Shown here piece after piece: positions 5,776 through 8,042 of a DNA stretch of 8,042 nt. Each line of letters opens with the position of its first letter. Position 1 is the first letter of the stretch. The stretch comes from Actinomycetes bacterium. Lineage in GTDB: Bacteria > Actinomycetota > Actinomycetes > Actinomycetales > Dermatophilaceae. The stretch is taken from the NCBI GenBank assembly GCA_023389095.1, contig JAEWFB010000461.1, forward strand, positions 1 to 8,042, written 5' to 3'. The notes beneath the pieces are model-generated. The model saw only the letters and a list, made by a program, of their open reading frames with translations, made no database searches and was not told where the DNA came from. The translations under genes were made by a program, and so were the position numbers.

Positions 5776-5836
5776 TTCGGGTAAAGGGCCAAGAACCGGG
5801 CCGCCCGTCGCGTCCGGTGGAAAGGGGCCGCACATC

Positions 5837-6082
5837 GTGGGCGTCGGAGTCCTGCTCGCCGTCATCGGCGCGATCCTCACGTTCGCCATCCGCGCGAACA
5901 CGTCGGTCATCAACCTGCCCGTCGTGGGGGTCATCCTCATGGTCGCCGGGGGTGCCCTCATCTGGCACGGCAGCAAGGGGACCCACCGCAAGAAGATCGT
6001 GACGCGCGAGGAGAACCCGGGCGGCTCGACGTTCCCGACGAACACGGTGCGCCAGACGATCGAGGAGCGCGACGTCGACTGA
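5837..6082 (+). CDS. Small DUF6458-type membrane protein
   Basis: The 81-residue protein starts at GTG 5837 with AAAGGGG 9 nt upstream (5821-5827). A longer in-frame reading from 5699 looks non-coding and would put a Gly/Pro/Arg stretch before the first helix. Two hydrophobic segments (GVGVLLAVIGAILTFAI, about 2-18, and LPVVGVILMVAGGALIWHG, about 27-45) form a helical hairpin. A basic step (KGTHRKKIV) and a polar tail ending EERDVD follow. The first 45 residues resemble the actinobacterial DUF6458 family of tiny two-helix proteins of unknown function, recognised by pattern and not by alignment. The gene is divergent from carbamate kinase, convergent with the NmrA-like gene, and probably unrelated to catabolism; it separates the two minus-strand units. 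Confidence 0.8.
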   Translation: MGVGVLLAVIGAILTFAIRANTSVINLPVVGVILMVAGGALIWHGSKGTHRKKIVTREENPGGSTFPTNTVRQTIEERDVD

Positions 6083-6117
6083 CGCCGTCAGCCCGACGCG
6101 TCAGACCGACGGGCGCC

Positions 6118-6951
6118 TCACCGCGCGGTCAGGGCGTCGGCCCACGTGCGGGGTGGGCGCGGCAGCAGCCCGGCGAGGGTCGTCGGGTCGCCGACGAGGC
6201 CCTCGCGGTCGTAGGTGGCGAACATCGCCTCGAGGTCGGCACGCGCCGACGCGGGCAGCGTCGCCCCCGGTCCCGAGCGCCAGGCCTCGACGGCCAGCCG
6301 CTCGGCCACGACCTCGCGCCCGAGGACCCGCGTGGCGACCGCGGCCAGCTCACGGACGGAGAGCCGTTCCGGGCCGACCAGCTCGAACGTGCCTGCCGCC
6401 CAAGCCGTTCCGGTGAGCAGGCCGGCCGCGACCTCGGCCACGTCGTCGAGGTCGACGTTGGTGAACGGTGCGTCGAGCGAGTAGGGGACGGCGATGAGCC
6501 CGGCCCGCGCCGCGTCGACGAGGTTCTGGTGGTAGGCCGCAGGACGCAGCACGAGCGCGTCGGGGTTCTGCTCGCGCACGACCGCCTCGGCCTCGGCCTT
6601 GCGCGTGTGGTGCGGCATCGACGCGTCGTCGGGGTGGAGCACCGAGTGGAAGGCGAACCGCGCGACGCCGGCGGCGCGGGCCGAGGTCGCCACGCGTCGG
6701 GCGATCGCGACCTCGTCGGGGTGGACGTTCGGCGCGAGGTGGTAGACGGCGTCCATCCCGTCGACCGCTGCTGCGAGCCCCGCTCCGGTCTCGAGGTCGA
6801 CGACCGACGCGGACCCCGCCCCGGCAGCGCGCGTCCGGTCCGGTGCAGCGGTTGACCGCACGGCGGCGCGCACGTCGACACCGCGAGTGGCCAGGGCGCG
6901 CGTGACGGCGCGACCGGTCTTGCCGGTCGCGCCGATCACGAGAGTGCGCAT
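6118..6951 (-). CDS. NmrA-like NAD(P)-binding protein (atypical SDR)
   Basis: The 277-residue protein has an N-terminal Rossmann nucleotide site, VIGATGKTG (GxxGxxG, 5-13), then DVRAAVRS ending the second strand, GMDAVYHLAP, and FHSVLHPDD followed by MPHHTRKAEAE, as in NmrA/HSCARG and QOR2-like proteins. The classical SDR YxxxK pair is not evident, so it could be a quinone or other reductase or a redox sensor. Substrate unknown. The C-terminal YDREGLVGDPTTLAGLLPRPPRTW is typical of the actinobacterial branch. Its ATG at 6951 lies 3 nt after the TGA of the hydantoinase B-type gene (TGA-GCG-ATG) with only a weak GAG upstream. It is therefore probably translated by coupling in one operon. The 3' end is convergent with the DUF6458 gene, 35 bp away, with no clear terminator. 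Confidence 0.88.
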   Translation of the reverse strand: MRTLVIGATGKTGRAVTRALATRGVDVRAAVRSTAAPDRTRAAGAGSASVVDLETGAGLAAAVDGMDAVYHLAPNVHPDEVAIARRVATSARAAGVARFAFHSVLHPDDASMPHHTRKAEAEAVVREQNPDALVLRPAAYHQNLVDAARAGLIAVPYSLDAPFTNVDLDDVAEVAAGLLTGTAWAAGTFELVGPERLSVRELAAVATRVLGREVVAERLAVEAWRSGPGATLPASARADLEAMFATYDREGLVGDPTTLAGLLPRPPRTWADALTAR

Positions 6952-6954
6952 CGC

Positions 6955-8042
6955 TCAGACCCAGTCGACGTCTGCTGCCTGCTGGCCCGACGCGAGCGTC
7001 GCGTAGCCCGGCCCGCGGTCGAAGAACGGCTGCTCGTCCGCCCGCTCGGCCCGCAGCTGCGTGCGCAGGGCGTCGGAGGCAGCCGCGTCGATGGTCGGCT
7101 CGTCCTTGGTGCCGCTCGCGACGACGCCGTAGTCGCGGCGCGCGCCCTCGAGGGAGACCTTGCCCCAGCGCAGGTCGCGCTCGACCTCGTCGTAGGGACG
7201 CTCGAGGGGGTCACCCCAGCCGCCGCCGCCCGTGGTGCGGATGCGGATGACCTGGCCGGCCCTGACCACCTCGGCGTCGGCGAGGGCGTCGACGGTGCGC
7301 TCGTCGGGACCGCCGACGTCGACCGTCACCTCGAACGGACGACCTGCCTTGCCGCCCTTGACGCCCCAGCAGGCGAGGATCGACCGGTCGGCGATCGACA
7401 TGAAGTGGGCGTCCTTGAGCATCCGGATGTGCTTCTCGTAGCCGAGGCCGCCGCGGTGCCGCCCCGCGCCGCCGGAGTCGACCGCGAGGCCGAGCCGCTC
7501 GACGATGAAGGGGAACCGGCTCTCGGTGAACTCGGTGGGCAGGTTGCGGCTGTCCGGGACGACGTGGATCGTGTCCTCGCCGTCGGCGTAGTAACGCCCG
7601 CCCGAGCCGCCGCCGAGCACCTCGCGCATGAGGTAGTCGTTGCCGTCGCGGTCCTTGCCGTAGACGCCGGTGTAGCGGATCGTCTCCTGGTCGGCGGGCA
7701 TCTTGCCGTCGACGGCCTTGGCGACGACACCAGCGAGCACGCCGAGCAGGCGCAGGATGACGAACGTGCGGGCGTTGGTCGGCGCCGGGTAGATCGGCGT
7801 GAGCAGCGTCCCCTTCTCGGGGAACTTCATCTCGATGAGCGGCACGATGCCCTCGTTGACGTCGAGCTCGGCCATCCGCTCGGGGGTGTCGGCAAGGTTG
7901 CGCAGGATCGGGGCGAGCCACTTCTTGAGGAAGTTGCCGCCGACGTAGTCGCCGCAGTGGTTGATCGGGCCCTTGGCCTGCGGCGCCGTGCCGGTGAAGT
8001 CGATGACGAGCTTGGGGCCGCCGTCGCCGGGGCCCGGGCCGC
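6955..8042 (-). CDS. Hydantoinase B/oxoprolinase family protein, C-terminal 361 residues (5' end outside window)
   Basis: The frame is open from the right edge to TGA at 6955-6957; an internal Met at 7875 is not the start. Family features are LVIDFTGTAP (about 11-20 of the fragment), GPINHCGDYVGGNFLKK, IYPAPTNARTF, VDSGGAGRHRGGLG (about 187-200), TTGGGGWGDPLERP (about 269-282) and RRDYGVV near the end. HyuB-type subunits work with an ATP-dependent HyuA subunit on cyclic amides (N-methylhydantoin, 5-oxoproline) or, in acetone carboxylase, on ketones. Full-length HyuB is usually 550-600 residues, so roughly the first third lies outside, and hyuA is expected just beyond. The motifs do not settle the substrate; the nearby ring-opening amidohydrolase and carbamate kinase favour a cyclic ureide or imide. 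Confidence 0.93.
   Translation of the reverse strand, partial: GPGPGDGGPKLVIDFTGTAPQAKGPINHCGDYVGGNFLKKWLAPILRNLADTPERMAELDVNEGIVPLIEMKFPEKGTLLTPIYPAPTNARTFVILRLLGVLAGVVAKAVDGKMPADQETIRYTGVYGKDRDGNDYLMREVLGGGSGGRYYADGEDTIHVVPDSRNLPTEFTESRFPFIVERLGLAVDSGGAGRHRGGLGYEKHIRMLKDAHFMSIADRSILACWGVKGGKAGRPFEVTVDVGGPDERTVDALADAEVVRAGQVIRIRTTGGGGWGDPLERPYDEVERDLRWGKVSLEGARRDYGVVASGTKDEPTIDAAASDALRTQLRAERADEQPFFDRGPGYATLASGQQAADVDWV

Noticed and set aside
3391..5784. 797-codon open frame on the plus strand
   Set aside because: It runs antisense through barbiturase and carbamate kinase, both of which have complete conserved motifs. Composition is Asp/Arg/Gly/Val-biased as expected for a shadow frame.
4607..5986. 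459-codon minus-strand frame overlapping carbamate kinase
   Set aside because: It is the shifted frame of carbamate kinase with an extreme Arg/Pro content and no recognisable domain.
6083..6117. Terminator hairpin between the convergent DUF6458 and NmrA-like genes
   Set aside because: Only 5-bp stems (for example CCGTC 6085-6089 with a downstream GACGG) can be drawn with long loops and no U-tract, which is not above chance at this GC content.
6955..7875. ATG at 7875 as the true start of the hydantoinase B-type gene
   Set aside because: The frame continues without a stop to the window edge, and the upstream residues contain the conserved DFTGTAP and GPINHC motifs.

Overview
The window is very GC-rich DNA (about 70% by eye) with strong codon-position bias. 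It carries the perM-like / purN / purH gene order known from Actinomycetota and TAnnnT -10 boxes placed 6-7 nt before start codons, as in actinobacterial leaderless mRNAs. I read it as a chromosomal segment of a high-GC actinobacterium; the genus cannot be fixed from the sequence alone. There are eight protein genes, one clear riboswitch and one unusual repeat cluster. I see no tRNA, rRNA, CRISPR array, transposase or phage gene.

Left part (1-3302), purine biosynthesis. The 3' end of a polytopic membrane protein gene (DUF6350/PerM type) enters from the left and overlaps by 14 bp the end of a convergent small membrane-protein gene (316-720, minus). Then come purN (849-1517), probably leaderless, and purH (1701-3302). 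Between them lies a ZTP/ZMP (pfl) riboswitch that should sense ZMP/ZTP, the substrate of PurH's transformylase domain and its triphosphate. A perfect 12-bp inverted repeat straddles the probable -10 box of the riboswitch transcript, so purH may have an extra layer of transcriptional control.

Middle (3303-3477). The convergent gap between purH and the barbiturase gene holds four copies of a 21-nt sequence arranged 1-2 / 2'-1' as nested inverted repeats. Nothing else in the window explains it.

Right part (3478-8042), nitrogen-compound catabolism, mostly on the minus strand. One unit is carbamate kinase followed by a barbiturase/cyanuric-acid-hydrolase-family ring-opening enzyme, 18 bp apart and driven from a leaderless promoter. 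A second unit is a hydantoinase B/oxoprolinase-type gene (5' part outside the window) followed after 3 bp by an NmrA-like NAD(P)-binding protein. A small plus-strand DUF6458 membrane-protein gene sits between the two units. Together the minus-strand genes suggest breakdown of cyclic ureides/imides (barbiturate from oxidative pyrimidine degradation, or hydantoin-like rings). The carbamoyl group might be recovered as carbamoyl phosphate and converted to ATP, NH3 and CO2 by carbamate kinase. That link is inference: the enzyme that would make carbamoyl phosphate is not in the window.
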